NCBI GenBank assembly: GCA_905147135.1
Contig: LR990067.1
Span: forward strand, 8,494,001 to 8,558,000
Origin: Blastobasis lacticolella
Taxonomy: Eukaryota; Arthropoda; Insecta; Lepidoptera; Blastobasidae
Length of the DNA: 64,000 nt
Reading direction: 5' to 3'
Positions 29,638-41,119 of this stretch are shown piece after piece (position 1 is the first letter of the stretch; the number at the start of each line of letters is the position of its first letter). The notes below the pieces were generated by a model. The model had not been told where the DNA came from. It ran no database searches and worked only from the letters and a program-made list of their open reading frames with translations. The position numbers and the translations under genes are program-made.

Positions 29638-30615
29638 TTTAAACTTAGACTAATATTCGACGACTGTAGATGTCCATTTGCTGAAAATAAAGAAACAACA
29701 CCACTATTGCATTACACACTAGTTTTCCGCTTCACACAGTCTTGAAATACAAACACTACACTGCTAACAAATATAAAAAAAATCTCATGTGCGCGACATT
29801 CGCCAATGGCAACAATAATTTTAGCGCCTCACCAAAAAGGAATCTTTGTATCTCACAAACACGCTTATTAGAAAACCTAATAAGTTCATAAGTATATTGT
29901 ATTCTAGTAAAAACAAGTTTAAATTTTATGTATATTAAGTAGACCAACGCATACTAATTAAAATAATATTTTGCCTTATTAAGAAAAGATAACCAACAAT
30001 CAAGGTGCCTAAACATTTATATTTTGTAGAGCCCTGATAAATATTAAATAATAAGTTTCGAACACGTGATAAATAGTTTTATTAGCATGTCTAATTGCTC
30101 TACGTAATGAATGAGTATGGAAAACGTAAAATAACAGGAAAATTTACCTCAATTGGACTTCGGATTTTGAGGTTTCTTCTAGTGTGAGAGTTGAATTTCT
30201 GCGTCGCAATGCGAATACTCAATACGTAAACTTTATAGGATCACATTCATAGTATTTACTGTACACTGGAAGCTATATAAAATTAGTACACGTAAATTAA
30301 AAAACGCAACAAGAACCAGCCATTTAACTATAACTCAACTTTGAAATGAAAAATGATAATTGGGTTTCCATTTATCAAATACAAATCAGATGCTCGTCAG
30401 ATGACGTTACGCTATTGGCCAAAATAAATCTGTATCAAGTTTTAAACCAATAAGAATGCTTTGTTTTTTTCTGACAGGTTTGCTATGGCAACTTACTGAT
30501 GGTTACTAGAAGAAAACGTTCCGTTCCTACCGGTTCTTACTTGTCATTTATTAACTTATCTGGCAATACCTGGATTTTCATCACATTTTCCTAGAATTTT
30601 TCATGCCGTGTTGCA
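29638..30615. other. ADAT3 upstream region, no repeats recognised
   Basis: AT-rich, free of the repeat families that fill the rest of the window, and probably holds the ADAT3 5' UTR and promoter. No TATA box or initiator close to the start could be called with confidence. Confidence 0.4.
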
Positions 30616-30649
30616 TACGTGTGGGGTAACTATTATCTAATCTGTGGTG

Positions 30650-30830
30650 TAGATGTCCGGTCAAGTATGTCGATCCCATCGACTGGGTGTCGCAAAAGGC
30701 AACTAATAGATGATTTTGAACACTGCGATCTCCAACCCGCCTGCCAAGTGTGGAGATTATGGCAAAGCCCTCCCTCTACATATGTGGAGGAGGCTCATGT
30801 CCAGCTGTGGACTGTTAAGGGTAGTTGATG
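30650..30830 (+). repeat. Diverged Rep-B copy
   Basis: 'GATGTCCGGTCAAGTATGTC', 'GCGATCTCCAACCCGCCTGC', 'GTGTGGAGATTATGGCAAAG' and 'CCAGCTGTGGACTGTTA'. Middle portion deleted. Confidence 0.6.
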
Positions 30831-30924
30831 TGATACGATGCTGCTACTACACATTTTCATTACAAATGCTACTACCATAGGAAAAACGTTTCTGATCCGC
30901 TTTTATCGAGATATAATTATTCGT

Positions 30925-31170
30925 GTACAAATTCACACAGCGCCATCTAGCCCCAAACTAAGCAAAGCTTGTACTATGGGTGCTAGATAAATGATATTAT
31001 ACCACTTAAATACTTTTAAATACATACTTATTATACATTGTACACCCAGACCCGTAACAGAAATTTAAATTCATCATTTAAATTTCTGCCCGGCCGGGAA
31101 TCGAACCCGGGACCTCTTGCGTGGCAGACCACTGAACAGACATGTTGACCACTGAACCACTCAGGTCGTC
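30925..31170 (-). mobile_element. SINE-D (tRNA-Gly-like head), reverse
   Basis: 'AAATTCACACAGCGCCATCT', 'CCAGACCCGTAACAGAAATT', then 'CGGGAATCGAACCCGGGACC', the reverse complement of a consensus B box, and 'CCACTCAGGTCGTC'. A short internal duplication (GACCACTGAAC twice) lies in the head. Confidence 0.8.
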
Positions 31171-31476
31171 ATATGTCGATATGAAAGCTAAAGAACTCGA
31201 AAAATCTAAAATGTTGACATTATTGGTTTTAAAAGCTGGGGTGACCCACCAATGTTCCAGTGTGAACGAGTGGAGTAAGCCCCTTTGTGACATTTTGGGT
31301 TATAAAAGCTCATCAATGAATGTATGAGCGAGGGGAACCCGCTCGAAATTTTTGACTATTGATTTTTATTTGTTATTTAGATGATGTGATGTCGGTCAAT
31401 CTGTTTATGTGGTTTACATAGTGAAGCATATCTATGCTCCTTGACTGTAGAACATTTACCTACTTTTTTTTATGTT

Positions 31477-31605
31477 ATCCAGCAGACAAACAGGCATGCG
31501 GGGCCTCCTGATGGAAAGTGGTCACCGCCGCCTATGGACATCAGCAACACCAGGCGAGTCACCAATGCGTTGCCCGCCTCTGAAGAGACCTACTGCCCGT
31601 TTCAC
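31477..31605 (-). repeat. LINE 3' end, reverse
   Basis: 'GACAAACAGGCATGCGGGGC', 'CTCCTGATGGAAAGTGGTCA', CATCAGCAACACCAGG and 'CCAATGCGTTGCCCGCCTCT', matching the 25683-25790 type. Confidence 0.65.
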
Positions 31606-31965
31606 AGATATCGGTAGCAAATGCTCTGCATAGGTACCTATAAATATTACATTTCAAGATTGCAGCGCTTCACGGAGACTATCAAGGAGAGATGATAAAT
31701 AAACTTGAATTTTATTTACGAGTCAGGGATCAGGGGTGATGAATCATGCAGTTTTAACAGAAGATACTATGTATCTTCGACGTAGGTACAAAGTCAAACT
31801 GGCTACAATGTTAGCGTACCATATTAATTTATTGATTTCTCCTACCGTAGGTAGATATGACCAGAGTGCCGATTTGTTAATAAACAAAAAGGGTCACTGT
31901 TTAAACTAGTATGTAAGACAAAGGAGCCGTCCTGTATCATATCAGCAGCATATAACAGTCCACTG
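31605..31965. other. No gene recognised
   Basis: AT-rich DNA between two retroposons. The last bases, CATATAACAGTCCACTGTTA, resemble the Rep-B 3' end in reverse and may be the repeat into which the following LINE inserted. Confidence 0.35.
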
Positions 31966-31971
31966 TTAGAC

Positions 31972-33045
31972 TTGAACAATAAATCTTTTGATATTGTTCA
32001 GAATATACAGGACTGCTCTGGCATAAAGTCATTAGTAAATAGTGGTAATAAGCCTTTGGATGTACGTAAAGTAAAATGTTATAATAATAAACAAAATTGT
32101 ATAGTTAACTTAGTACATCAAAATATCCAAGGCATGACGAATAAAGAATTGGAAGTTGAGCTATTCATGAACGGTGAGAATGTTGATATTTTTTGCATTA
32201 CTGAACATTGGTTAAAAGATCACCAGCTCATATTTGGCTTTAACAACCATAAACTTGCAAGTTCGTTTACAAGAGGGCAGGCAATTCATGGAGGTTCCCT
32301 AATACTTGTTCGTAATTGCTTAAAATGCAAGGAACGCACTGATATTGTCAAGCTGTCTGTTGAACGATCTGCTGAAATTGCCTGTATAGAACTTGAGCGA
32401 CTTATTGTAATGAGCGTATACAGACCTCCGGCTTCATCATTTGATTTGTTCGAGAAAATTATGGACGAAGCCCTTATTAAAGTTAGCAATTGTAATAAAA
32501 ATATTGTTGATTGTGGAGATTTTAATATAGATTTATTAGACGTATCTTGTAAATATACTGGTAGGCTAATGTCATTATTTAAGTGTCATAATTTAATCAA
32601 CTTATTTTTAGAGCCTACTAGAATAACAAGTACTACATCAACTTGTCTAGACAACATTTTTTGTGATATCCAGGCATGTAGCCAGTCTGTAATAAACAAA
32701 TTGCAATCCGATCATTGTGGTCAATTAGCTGTGTTTAATGTTAATATGAGGAAAGAAACAAAAAATACTATTAAATTTGTACCAATTAACAACAACCGTC
32801 TAAACAGTTTTAGAAATAACATTATAGAGAAATCATCTAATTTAAAGTATTTTGATGATACAAATGAATATTATAATTCAGTTTTACACATGACAAAAAC
32901 TGAAAGTAATAGTATATTCAAACCAAAGGTGAAGGCAGTAAACAGCAAACTTATGTTTAGCGATTGGGCGACAGCAGGAATACATAAGAGTAGAAATAAA
33001 TTATATGAGCTCTATGCAGAACGTACGCCCGTAATAATAGCGTAG
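31972..33045 (+). pseudogene. LINE ORF2: apurinic-like endonuclease domain
   Basis: A 357-codon frame. Endonuclease landmarks appear in order: VHQNIQGM (about 48-55, metal-binding Asn), CITEHWL with the catalytic Glu (about 75-81), VYRPPASSF (about 150), CGDFNIDLLD (about 181-190) and LQSDHCGQ with the SDH motif (about 244-251). The frame then runs into FSDWATAGI and NKLYELYAERT, the linker before RT. It stops at 33043 because of a single frameshift near 33030; the sequence continues in the third frame at 33036 (NSVEFAEYVKHYSKLFKR). All catalytic motifs look intact, but the protein is split. Confidence 0.8.
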
Positions 33046-34385
33046 AATTTGCTGAGTATGTTAAACATTATTCGAAGTTATTTAAACGCGTTTGTGCTAC
33101 AGCTAAATCGAATTTCGTTAAACACAAACTGAAAAATAGCACAGATGTAGTAAAATCCACATGGCAGATAATAAATAGTGAAACTGGAAAAGTAACAAAT
33201 CGCGATACTAAGTACAGTTTAAAGATAAATGATAATGTTGTTACCAAAAACTCGGAAGTTGCGGAGGCATTCAATAATTTTTTTACAGACATTCCAGTGT
33301 CAACTACGAAATCCTTAAGTTCGTCTCCTGCTCTCGCTGAATCCTTGTTAAAACAAAATGTACCCGAGAGTGTCATCGATTTTAAGTTCGAGCATGCAAC
33401 ACCTCAAGATATAGTTAAGGCTTTTAAAACCATAAAAATGAAAGCAACTGCCGACATTGATGGTATGTCGGTAAAAATTATTAGCTCTGTAATTGATGTT
33501 ATTGCTGTCCACTTAGCGAATATATTTAATAATTGTGTTGATAATGGTGAATTTCCTGACCTGATGAAGCACAGTAAAGTTATTCCATTGTTGAAAACTG
33601 GTAATACAACGGATCCTACAAATTTTAGACCAGTTTCAATTTTACCGACTCTAAGTAAAATATTTGAGAAAATCATATTAAATCAACTAAAAGCTCATTT
33701 TTATGGAAGTAACCTATTGCATCATAAACAATTCGGTTTTACTCGCGGTCGTTCAACAGCTGATGCTGGTGTTGAACTTATTAAACATATCTTTGGGGCG
33801 TGGGAGGAATCACGTGATGCCTTGGGGGTTTTCTGTGATTTATCCAAAGCCTTTGATTGCGTTAATCATGACATTTTGGTCAGGAAATTACAACATTATG
33901 GAATAAAGGACTTGGCCCTGAACTTGCTAAATTCATACTTGAGTCATAGAATTCAAAAAGTTGATGTGAACGGAGAGAGATCTATGGGGTCTGTTGTCTC
34001 TATGGGTGTCCCCCAGGGATCTATTTTGGGCCCGTTTTTGTTTCTTGTTTATGTAAATGACTTACCGTACTTTGTAAAAGATGCCCATGAAATTGTCTTG
34101 TTCGCGGACGATACATCTTTAGTGTTTAAAGTAAAAAGACAACAATTAACATATGAAGACGTGAACAAGGCTATTGCAGAAGTGGTAAACTGGTTTACGG
34201 TTAATAATTTATTACTGAATGGCAAGAAGACAAAATGTTTAAAATTCTCTTTGTCAAATGTTAGATCAGTGCCCACTAATGTACAAATAAAAGGCGAAAA
34301 TTTGAATTTTGTTGATTCTACAGTATTTTTAGGCTTTACCCTGGATAATAAATTGCAATGGGTAAATCATCACTCCTCACATTGA
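33036..34385 (+). pseudogene. LINE ORF2: reverse transcriptase domain
   Basis: Continues the endonuclease frame after the shift; the first ATG is only at 33297. RT blocks in order: NFRPVSILPTLSKIFEKIIL, HKQFGFTRGRSTADAGVELI, VFCDLSKAFDCVNHDIL with the first Asp, MGVPQGSILGPFLFLVYVND, and VLFADDTSLVF carrying the FADD catalytic pair. It then reads VNWFTVNNLLLNGKKTK and FLGFTLDNKLQW, the thumb region, before a second frameshift near 34370. The wording fits Jockey/CR1-group LINEs; the exact clade cannot be settled here. Confidence 0.82.
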
Positions 34386-34948
34386 TAAATTGGCGAAAAG
34401 GCTAAGTTCTGCAGCATATGCTGTAAAGAAAATACGGAGTATTTCTGACGAGGCTACAGCAAGATTAGTTTACTTTAGTTATTTCCACAGTATTATGGCC
34501 TATGGCATACTGCTGTGGGGACACGCTGCCGACTGGCACAATGTATTTGTATTGCAGAAAAGGGCTATTCGCGCGATTTATCAATTGAGACCTAGAACTT
34601 CACTAAGAGATAAATTCAGGAACATTGATATAATGACGATGCCGTCACAATATATATATATATGAGAATTTAATGTATGTTCATAAAAATTTACACTTAT
34701 TTAAGAAGAATAGTGATGTTCATAATATTAATACGAGAAATAAAGATAAGCTTGTTGCTGGTGCTTGTCGTCTAGCCAAAGTCCACAAATCATTTATGGG
34801 TCAATGTGTACGCTTTTATAATAAGGTTCCAACAGATATTCAGAATTTACCATTGAATAAATTTAAAGTCGCTATAAAAAACAAATTATGTCAAAAAAGT
34901 TATTATAGTATATCTGAATATGTAAATGACAAAAGTCCATGGGACTGA
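34386..34948 (+). pseudogene. LINE ORF2: C-terminal tail
   Basis: The frame after the second shift reads HIDKLAKRLSSAAYAVKKIR, then VYFSYFHSIMAYGILLWG, LQKRAIRAIYQLRPRTSLRD, and is broken again at a (TA)n run (34654-34664). The last piece from 34673 reads NTRNKDKLVAGACRLAKVHK, then YNKVPTDIQNLPLNKFK, ending at 34948. These are the conserved post-RT segments of the same LINE group. Confidence 0.78.
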
Positions 34949-35145
34949 ACTGCTGTTCTATACAGGTATTTACTTTTAAGATAGTATATAGGACAAATAA
35001 TGTATTAGTACATAAGACATGTTTAAAAAAAAAAGAATTAACGTAGGCTCTGTGGGTTTCTTGCCGTTTCTTTCCCCCACAGAGAACCACCTTGGAAGCG
35101 GCGTTATTTTTCCTTCCTCTCCCACACATGGTGTCTCCTGTCTGC

Positions 35146-35375
35146 GCTAGGGTAGGGGTAGGGTAGTAGTTAGAGTAGGGGTAGGGTAGGGTAGGAGTAA
35201 GATAGCGGTAAGGTAGTATAGGGTGGGGTAGGGGTAAGATAGTGGTAGGGTCGGGGTAAGATAGTAGTGGGGTAGGGGTAAGGTAGTGGTAGGGTAGGGT
35301 TAAGGCAATGGTAGGATAGGGTAGGGGTAAGGTAGCGATAGGGTAGGGATAGGATAGAGTAGGGTGGGAGCAACT
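35146..35375 (+). repeat. G-rich GGGTA/GGGGTA array
   Basis: About 230 bp of irregular TAGGGTAGGGG-type units, the complement of the CCCTAC minisatellite in the Helitron-like element at 21540. Several runs of three or more G with short spacers could form G-quadruplexes on this strand. Telomere-like by chance; the unit is not the insect TTAGG. Confidence 0.75.
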
Positions 35376-35599
35376 ACCTATCACATGCAGCATGTGTGAT
35401 GCACGCTCACTTAAAAGTCTGTCTGGCGGTGGCGTGGGGGCCGGGTCGCTCTTTTCCCTCAAATATGGTTGAATTGAACGATGGCTGGGCCCTGCGTTAT
35501 ACTCGTGAACGGGTGCTGCCTTGGTGGACTGGCTTACTCTTGCTGTAGTTTTAGGTGGTTTTTCTTAATTATACTAGACATACCTACGAGTATATAATA

Positions 35600-35793
35600 T
35601 AATATAGCGTTCCGGCTCTGTCTGGCATTGTCGAGCCCGGTTCGGTTGTGGTTGGCGAGGGATACGTTAATCTACAGACATAGGGCGGTCAGTGTGTCAC
35701 TGTGTGTTTCCTTCCTACTTTCCTACCCCCTCCTTTTTGACGATTGAAAGAGATATTTAATGTCCTAATCAATAAAGAAATTTTGATTTTGAT
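35600..35793 (+). repeat. Rep-E reference copy
   Basis: 'GCGTTCCGGCTCTGTCTGGC', 'GAGCCCGGTTCGGTTG', 'TTCCTTCCTACTTTCCTACC', 'GACGATTGAAAGAGATAT' and an end AATAAAGAAATTTTGATTTT. Uninterrupted version of the copy at 9310-9970. Confidence 0.7.
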
Positions 35794-35854
35794 GATTTTT
35801 TGATTGATGCCCCATCGTGGCTCGTGCCACCATACGTGACAAAAGTTTTTTTTT

Positions 35855-36200
35855 TTTTTTTATGTCATACGGTAGGCAAACAGGCAAGCGGGCCACCTGA
35901 TGGAAAGTGTTCACCACTGCCTATAGACATTAGCAACACCAAGAGTATCGCTAATGCGTTGCCCACCTCTATAACACGTTGCTCTGGCAGCAAAAAGCAA
36001 ATGCCACTCCACTGCCAAAGCCACGGTTCCCCAAATACCCACCCCATGGAGCACTGGAAACCTTACTCACCGGCAGAAACACAATACTATTTAAAAGAGT
36101 ATTATTTAGCTGCGATATTCTGTAAGGTGGAGGTACTTCTCCAGTCGGGCGGCTCCAATTCGAACGAGATACCCCGCTATGCCCTACCTCTCTTAGGTTG
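35855..36200 (-). mobile_element. Rep-C, near full length with long A tail
   Basis: A run of 18 T, then 'TATGTCATACGGTAGGC'...'GGCTCCAATTCGAACGAGAT'...'CCCTACCTCTCTTAGG'. ATACGTGA occurs on both sides (about 35832 and 36199), a possible target duplication. Confidence 0.8.
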
Positions 36201-36362
36201 ATACGTGATAGTTGAATGGTTACAAAGATCCGAACTGTGTGCAAGCGAAATCGATTAAATATTAAAGAAATAGATTCCACAAAACAGATTAAAACTGCTA
36301 TAGAAAAGTGGTTATTCATAATAATACTTTTGCTTTGCGCAGCAGATAATTCGCTCAATTAA

Positions 36363-36545
36363 AATGTCGCGATTTTAAGCTATCGCGCAATGGAATTGTC
36401 GCACAACTGAACGTTCGCTCTTTGAAGCTTTCGCGGAATTGATTTTTCGCACAAATGCTTGTGCGAAAAATCATCATGCGCATTCAAGCTTTCGGGCAAT
36501 CGTCTTCGCGCTATCGTTATTCGTGCTTTCGGCATTCGCACCCGT
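36363..36545 (+). repeat. Degenerate 'TTCGCxCAATTG' phrase repeat
   Basis: Ten or so diverged variants of a phrase of about 15-18 bp, for example 'TATCGCGCAATGGAATTG', TCGCACAACTGAACG, 'TTTCGCGGAATTGA', TTTTCGCACAAATGC, 'TTCGGGCAATCG' and TTCGCGCTATCG. Includes a hairpin (GATTTTTCGCACAA/TTGTGCGAAAAATC). Confidence 0.55.
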
Positions 36546-38030
36546 GTATGATACAGCCTCTGAGTGTCATTAACTTTGTTTGACTGAACAATAGTATAAA
36601 TTAAAATAAAACTACTTGATACTACTACCTCTTTAAAAAACAGGAAATCTTCCCAAAATGCTACGCCACCCGAGGGAGTGACATGGGTAGGTACTTAATT
36701 AGATACCCTAGGATGGCGTGGATTAAGCGAATGGACTCTACCACAAAATAGAAAACTAACAGAAGGTCCACTCCCGTCGTCTTCGAAAATTATTACCTAA
36801 ACTTGCCGACTCACTAGGGTTGCTACTGTATTTATTTTGAATTTTGAAAAGATTATTTAAAAGATCGAACAGAATTTTAAAGATTGTTTACAATAACATG
36901 TCCCTTGCAAAGGACCTATATCTAATTCTTGCCATCCATAATGTCCTCATAATTGCTTCCCAAGCTGTTCAGATTGTGTTCAAGTACCTATATTAGATTT
37001 TCCATACCAGCTTCAGACATTATGCCTTTAGTAGGCGTAATAATTATAATCTACTGTATATTCACTTTTTAAAAATTATCGCCGCCTTATTATATCATCA
37101 GACCCTGAGAATAACCTTTCCCTGACCTGGGATTTGACCCACTTCCCGGTAATCAATTGAATTGAAAATTTCATACACATGTAAATAGATGAAAATGCAA
37201 TATTATGGTATTAGTCAGTTGATCTGATGATGGAGAAGTAAGGTGGTCAGCGATTTTTTTTATATTAGACTAGACAGGCATTTCCGACTAGAAACCATTA
37301 AGGTGGCCATTACGGTTTCTTATTCTGTTGAAAACTGTCACGTGGTGCCTGAAACTGTTCAACTAGTGCTAAGGTCTCTAGCGGAAGACCTTGGTCAACC
37401 TCTCTTTCATCATCGGCATTAGAACTCGTAGCGGTGCTGAAGTTCGAATAGCCTCAAAGTCTGAAATGGTCACCTATCAGTTCTTGGACTCTGCGCGCGT
37501 TGCTTGTATGATATTAAGTAATCTTAGTTACGTACAAGTATTTTATTTTTATCAATAATAATATCGTTTAATTAAATAATATTCAATTTAACACGACACT
37601 ACAACGAATTCTCTCGTTAACAATCGCGACCGAGCACTGCTTGAGAATGCCTGTAAACGTAACGTCAATGTGTGCGTAACGGAAATGGCGCATTGTTTCC
37701 AGTGGACCTTCTGCTTGGGGCGGGCCGTTATTTATTTTGTGACTCTACCATGACTACCCACCAAAGATAGTGGTCAGTGGGTAGCTTACATTTCAATCTC
37801 TATATTATCCACAAACTCATCTGAATTAAGTAAGTTCCTTATCCACAGCCGCTTTTATTAGACACATGGACATAGCAAAAAAAAGTAGGATACCGCAGCG
37901 CCGCTCACATAGACAAGCCTCGCGAAGTACCTACCTTGTTCGCAGTTTTCTTCTTTTTACTATGACATGGATAATATAATTTGAACTATGGTGAAAATAA
38001 CTGACCCCTCTAAAATAAAAAAAATATCAG
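36546..38030. other. About 1.5 kb with no recognised gene
   Basis: AT-rich and mostly unlike the repeat families here. 'CAGAAGGTCCACT' near 36770 and its complement near 37700, each next to CACAAAATA-like sequence, hint at a very diverged inverted-repeat element. No ORF or splice pattern supportable. Confidence 0.35.
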
Positions 38031-38032
38031 CT

Positions 38033-38285
38033 AGGCGTTAATGTCCCGATTGTGCTCTCGCGCACAATGGCCCCGCGTCCGCCTTGACCATGATCCACGA
38101 TTTGGCAGATCAGGTAATTATAGTGGAGCGCCTGCCATCTGACTTCCGTGACCCTGCTACCAGTTGAACCTGACCAAATTGGATCATGGTTACACATTCA
38201 GTCGCCTGAATGTGCAGGTTTCGTCACGATGTTTTCCCTCACCGCAAGAGCATCGGTTCGTATTCAACTAATGTACATAACTCTT
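38033..38285 (-). repeat. SINE-A, reverse, head missing
   Basis: 'GGCGTTAATGTCCCGATTGT' through 'GATCAGGTAATTATAGTGGA', 'TTACACATTCAGTCGCCTGA' and 'CAACTAATGTACATAACTC'. Stops before the tRNA-like part. Confidence 0.75.
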
Positions 38286-38898
38286 ACCCCTCCAACAAAT
38301 ATGAATAAAACGAAACCATTGCACATTTGTAATTATTTTATGTATCTAATTATTATTAAAGAAATACAAAGGTAATATAATGAGTAAAGGCACCTATCTT
38401 AATTACAAAATTATATCTAATATTAGCAAAGTGTTTTATTATTATAAACATCAGTCCACTGGTAAGGAAATACAGTGTTATTGTATAGTACAGAGACACA
38501 AAACAGGGCACATTATAAGGATCTCAAAATATTTCAAGAAGATTATAGGAGATTTCTATTATGGATGGCAAAAAAATTGTAGGTGAGTATCCTTTATTAA
38601 TAATTTTTAAGCAGATTTTTTACAATTTGTATGACACTTATCCCTTCGCTATTCTGCAGGACACACATATAAAATAAAGTGGTGATTGTTTTTAAATTAC
38701 ATATGTGTACTTTTTGTTTAAGGAAAAGTGTTGTATTTTTTACCGAATAGCTCTTATTATACCCAGAGAAAGTGTTGCTGCTGTATTGCTTAAATATAGT
38801 AGATTTGGCTACTATATATTTTTTCAACAGTCTGTAGTAACTTGAGCCAAAATATAGTAGGATACTATAATATACATATAGTAGATTTACCAACCCTA
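38286..38898. repeat. AT-rich stretch ending in a hAT-type terminus
   Basis: 38750-38898 contains 'AAATATAGTAGGATACTATA' and ends 'TAGATTTACCAACCCTA', related to the right end of the element at 9430-9853. The left end was not found. No gene in the rest. Confidence 0.4.
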
Positions 38899-38994
38899 GT
38901 ACAATACCACCAACTTATTTATTTAGTAACCGGCGGCGGTAGTGAGGCTATAACAGTGGATGTAATGACATTACCTAAATAACTTTTATTTCAC

Positions 38995-39215
38995 CATCAT
39001 CATCATATCAGCGGGAAGACGCCCAATGCTGGGCATAGGCCTCCCCCAGAGATCTCCACAAAGGCCGGTCCTGTGCCTTCCGCATCCAGCTGGTACCTGC
39101 AATCTTAACAAGACCGTCGGTCTACCTATTTGGAGGCCTACCCACGCTGCGTCTTCCGGTACGTGGTCGCCACTTTCCTGCCCCATCGGCCATCTGTTCT
39201 GCGATTTTTCTTACT
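38995..39215 (-). repeat. RTE-type LINE 3' tail, reverse
   Basis: 'GACGCCCAATGCTGGGCATA', 'GGCCGGTCCTGTGCCTTCCG' and 'CCATCGGCCATCTGTTCTGC' match the 19620-19850 tail in reverse. Confidence 0.75.
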
Positions 39216-39459
39216 GAAGAGATAAGTTGGTGGCACTACTAACGTAACAGGCGTAATATATATGATTAAAATAGATTTTTAAGGCCCGAATATGTTTGAG
39301 GATCAGCTTCACTTGTTTTCCATAGCTTGGTACAGGGCTTGGCAAGTATCGGTTGCAATTTCACAGAGCGCCGACAGCGATTTTGCGGTAGAGTCGTTTT
39401 CTGCAAAATAAATGCTTGTTGAGTACCTACTTGCGTTTTACCTTCTACCTCATCATAAT

Positions 39460-39650
39460 CATCACAGCCCATAATAGTCCATTGCTGGACCCTTTAATCT
39501 CTACACTTCGCAGACGGGTAGGAGATCACAGTGGTATAAATATAATAATGGAATCTCTGCTGCCTATTTTCCAGCCTACGGAGAATCTTAGATCTTTTGC
39601 CTCGAAAACATTAGTCGCCTTGTACAACACCTACGAGTAAGGGGTACGTT
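39460..39650 (-). repeat. Rep-B, reverse
   Basis: 'ATCACAGCCCATAATAGTCC'...'GTATAAATATAATAATGGAA'...'AACATTAGTCGCCTTGTACA'. Small deletions. Confidence 0.7.
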
Positions 39651-39744
39651 CTACCTATTTTAACGAAAATCTAACAAACCATAGATTTCTGGATCACGTC
39701 TACAAAATTTCATTGACTTTGAAAATATGATCATACTGGGGAAC

Positions 39745-39935
39745 TTAATCAGATTGAATCATGGTTACACATTCAGTTGGTTTGTTTTCCCTCACCGTAA
39801 GATAACCGGTTCAACTTATTTCTACATAACTCAGAAAAAGTTATTGGTATGTAGGTACATGGCGGCACTGGGAATCGAGCTTGGCACTTCTCACTTAGGA
39901 GTTAGACCCGTTGGCTATTAAGCCACCGACGCTCC
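39745..39935 (-). repeat. SINE-A head half, reverse
   Basis: 'AATCATGGTTACACATTCAG', 'TTTTCCCTCACCGTAAGA', 'TACATGGCGGCACTGGGAAT' and 'TTAAGCCACCGACGCTCC'. The B box is degraded. Confidence 0.65.
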
Positions 39936-40271
39936 TCCTTGCTCCCATCAACTACATAAAGCTAACTTTTTTTTAAATACGGCAGTCAAACAGTCATACC
40001 TGATGGAAAGTGGTCACCGGAAACTTACCAATACCGTTGCGTTTCCCAAAAATGGATCCATTGAAAGGTGGTTTCCTGTAGGTGGCTTCAGCATGAGTGA
40101 GGCAGGTGACTAGGACAGCAGCGATCAGGACCAAGATGATGGTGAGACGCATTTTGATGGTGGTAAGACCTGGAAGGGTTGTTAACCTTTATTATAATAT
40201 CTACTAGTGGACACTTTGCATACTGTACAAAATGGGACATCTCCATCAGTAGCGACCGTTTAGTCTAACAT

Positions 40272-40620
40272 TTTTTTTTAATGTCATACAGTAGGCAAAC
40301 AGGCAAGCGGGCCACCTGCTGGAAAGTAGTCACCACTGCCTATAGACATTAGCAACACCAAGAGTATCGCCAATGCGTTGCCCACCTCTTTATCACGTTG
40401 CTCTGGCAGCAAAAAGACAAATGCCCCTCCACTACCAAAGCCACGGTTCCCCAAATCCCCACCCCATGGAGCACTGGAAACCTTACTCACCGGCAGAAAC
40501 ACAATACTATTTAAAAGAGTATTGTTTAGCTGCGGTATTCTGTAAGGTGGAGGTACTTCCCCAGTCGGGCGGCTCCAATTCGAACGGGATACCCCGCTAT
40601 GCCCTACCTCTCTACATCGT
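40272..40620 (-). mobile_element. Rep-C, full-length-looking copy
   Basis: T run then 'AATGTCATACAGTAGGCAAA'...'AATACTATTTAAAAGAGTAT'...'CGCTATGCCCTACCTCTC'. The most complete copy together with 35855-36200. Confidence 0.8.
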
Positions 40621-40721
40621 TCCACTTGCTACGATCCTGACAAACCTTTATCACTTCTCCCACATTCATCAAACTTTTACCACTAGTCGGTTTACATTCC
40701 TCTTGACCTGACCTTTTTATT

Positions 40722-41010
40722 TAGAACTAGCGACCCGCCCGCGCCCCTGCTTCGCACGGGACCTAAACAAATCACACACCTAGACTTCATTCGCGTACAC
40801 CTATATTACCTCAACCTACACTACTCTTGAATTACTCTGTATATTGTTGAAAACCGCCTTTTTTTTTTATACCACTAAGGTGGCAAACAAGCTTGCGGCC
40901 TGCCTGATGGTAAGCAGTCACCGCAGCCTATGGAGGTTTGCAATACCAGGGGCATCACCAACGCGTTGCCGACCCCGTAAGACCTTTTAACCCCTTTCTT
41001 GAAGAAGCCT
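40722..41010 (-). repeat. Helitron-like end, then LINE 3' end
   Basis: 40722-40760 has 'CTAGCGACCCGCCCGCGCCC' and TGCTTCGCACGGG, a Helitron-like 3' end in reverse. 40860-41010 has a T run, then 'ACCACTAAGGTGGCAAACAA', 'GCCTGCCTGATGGTAAGCAG' and 'AACGCGTTGCCGACCCCGTA', a LINE 3' end in reverse. Confidence 0.6.
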
Positions 41011-41119
41011 TAAAACCCGTTGTGTAGTTTAATCGATCTAATCGTACATAGATACATATGTCAGACGGCGGGAAGCGACTTTGATTATACTATGTATAAA
41101 TAATCATCATCTTAACATC

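Larger units (their letters stand above)
31966..35035 (+). mobile_element. Long APE-type LINE copy (Jockey/CR1 group), decayed
   Basis: About 3 kb of one non-LTR retrotransposon: endonuclease (31972 on), reverse transcriptase, and C-terminal tail with stop at 34948, followed by a short 3' UTR and A-rich run near 35024-35034. No gag-like ORF1 precedes it, so it is 5'-truncated. Reading frame shifts occur near 33030, near 34370 and at a (TA)n run near 34657. Confidence 0.85.

Noticed and set aside
35146..35375. Internal telomere repeat
   Set aside because: Units are GGGTA/GGGGTA with irregular spacing, not the TTAGG of insects, and match a Helitron-associated minisatellite.
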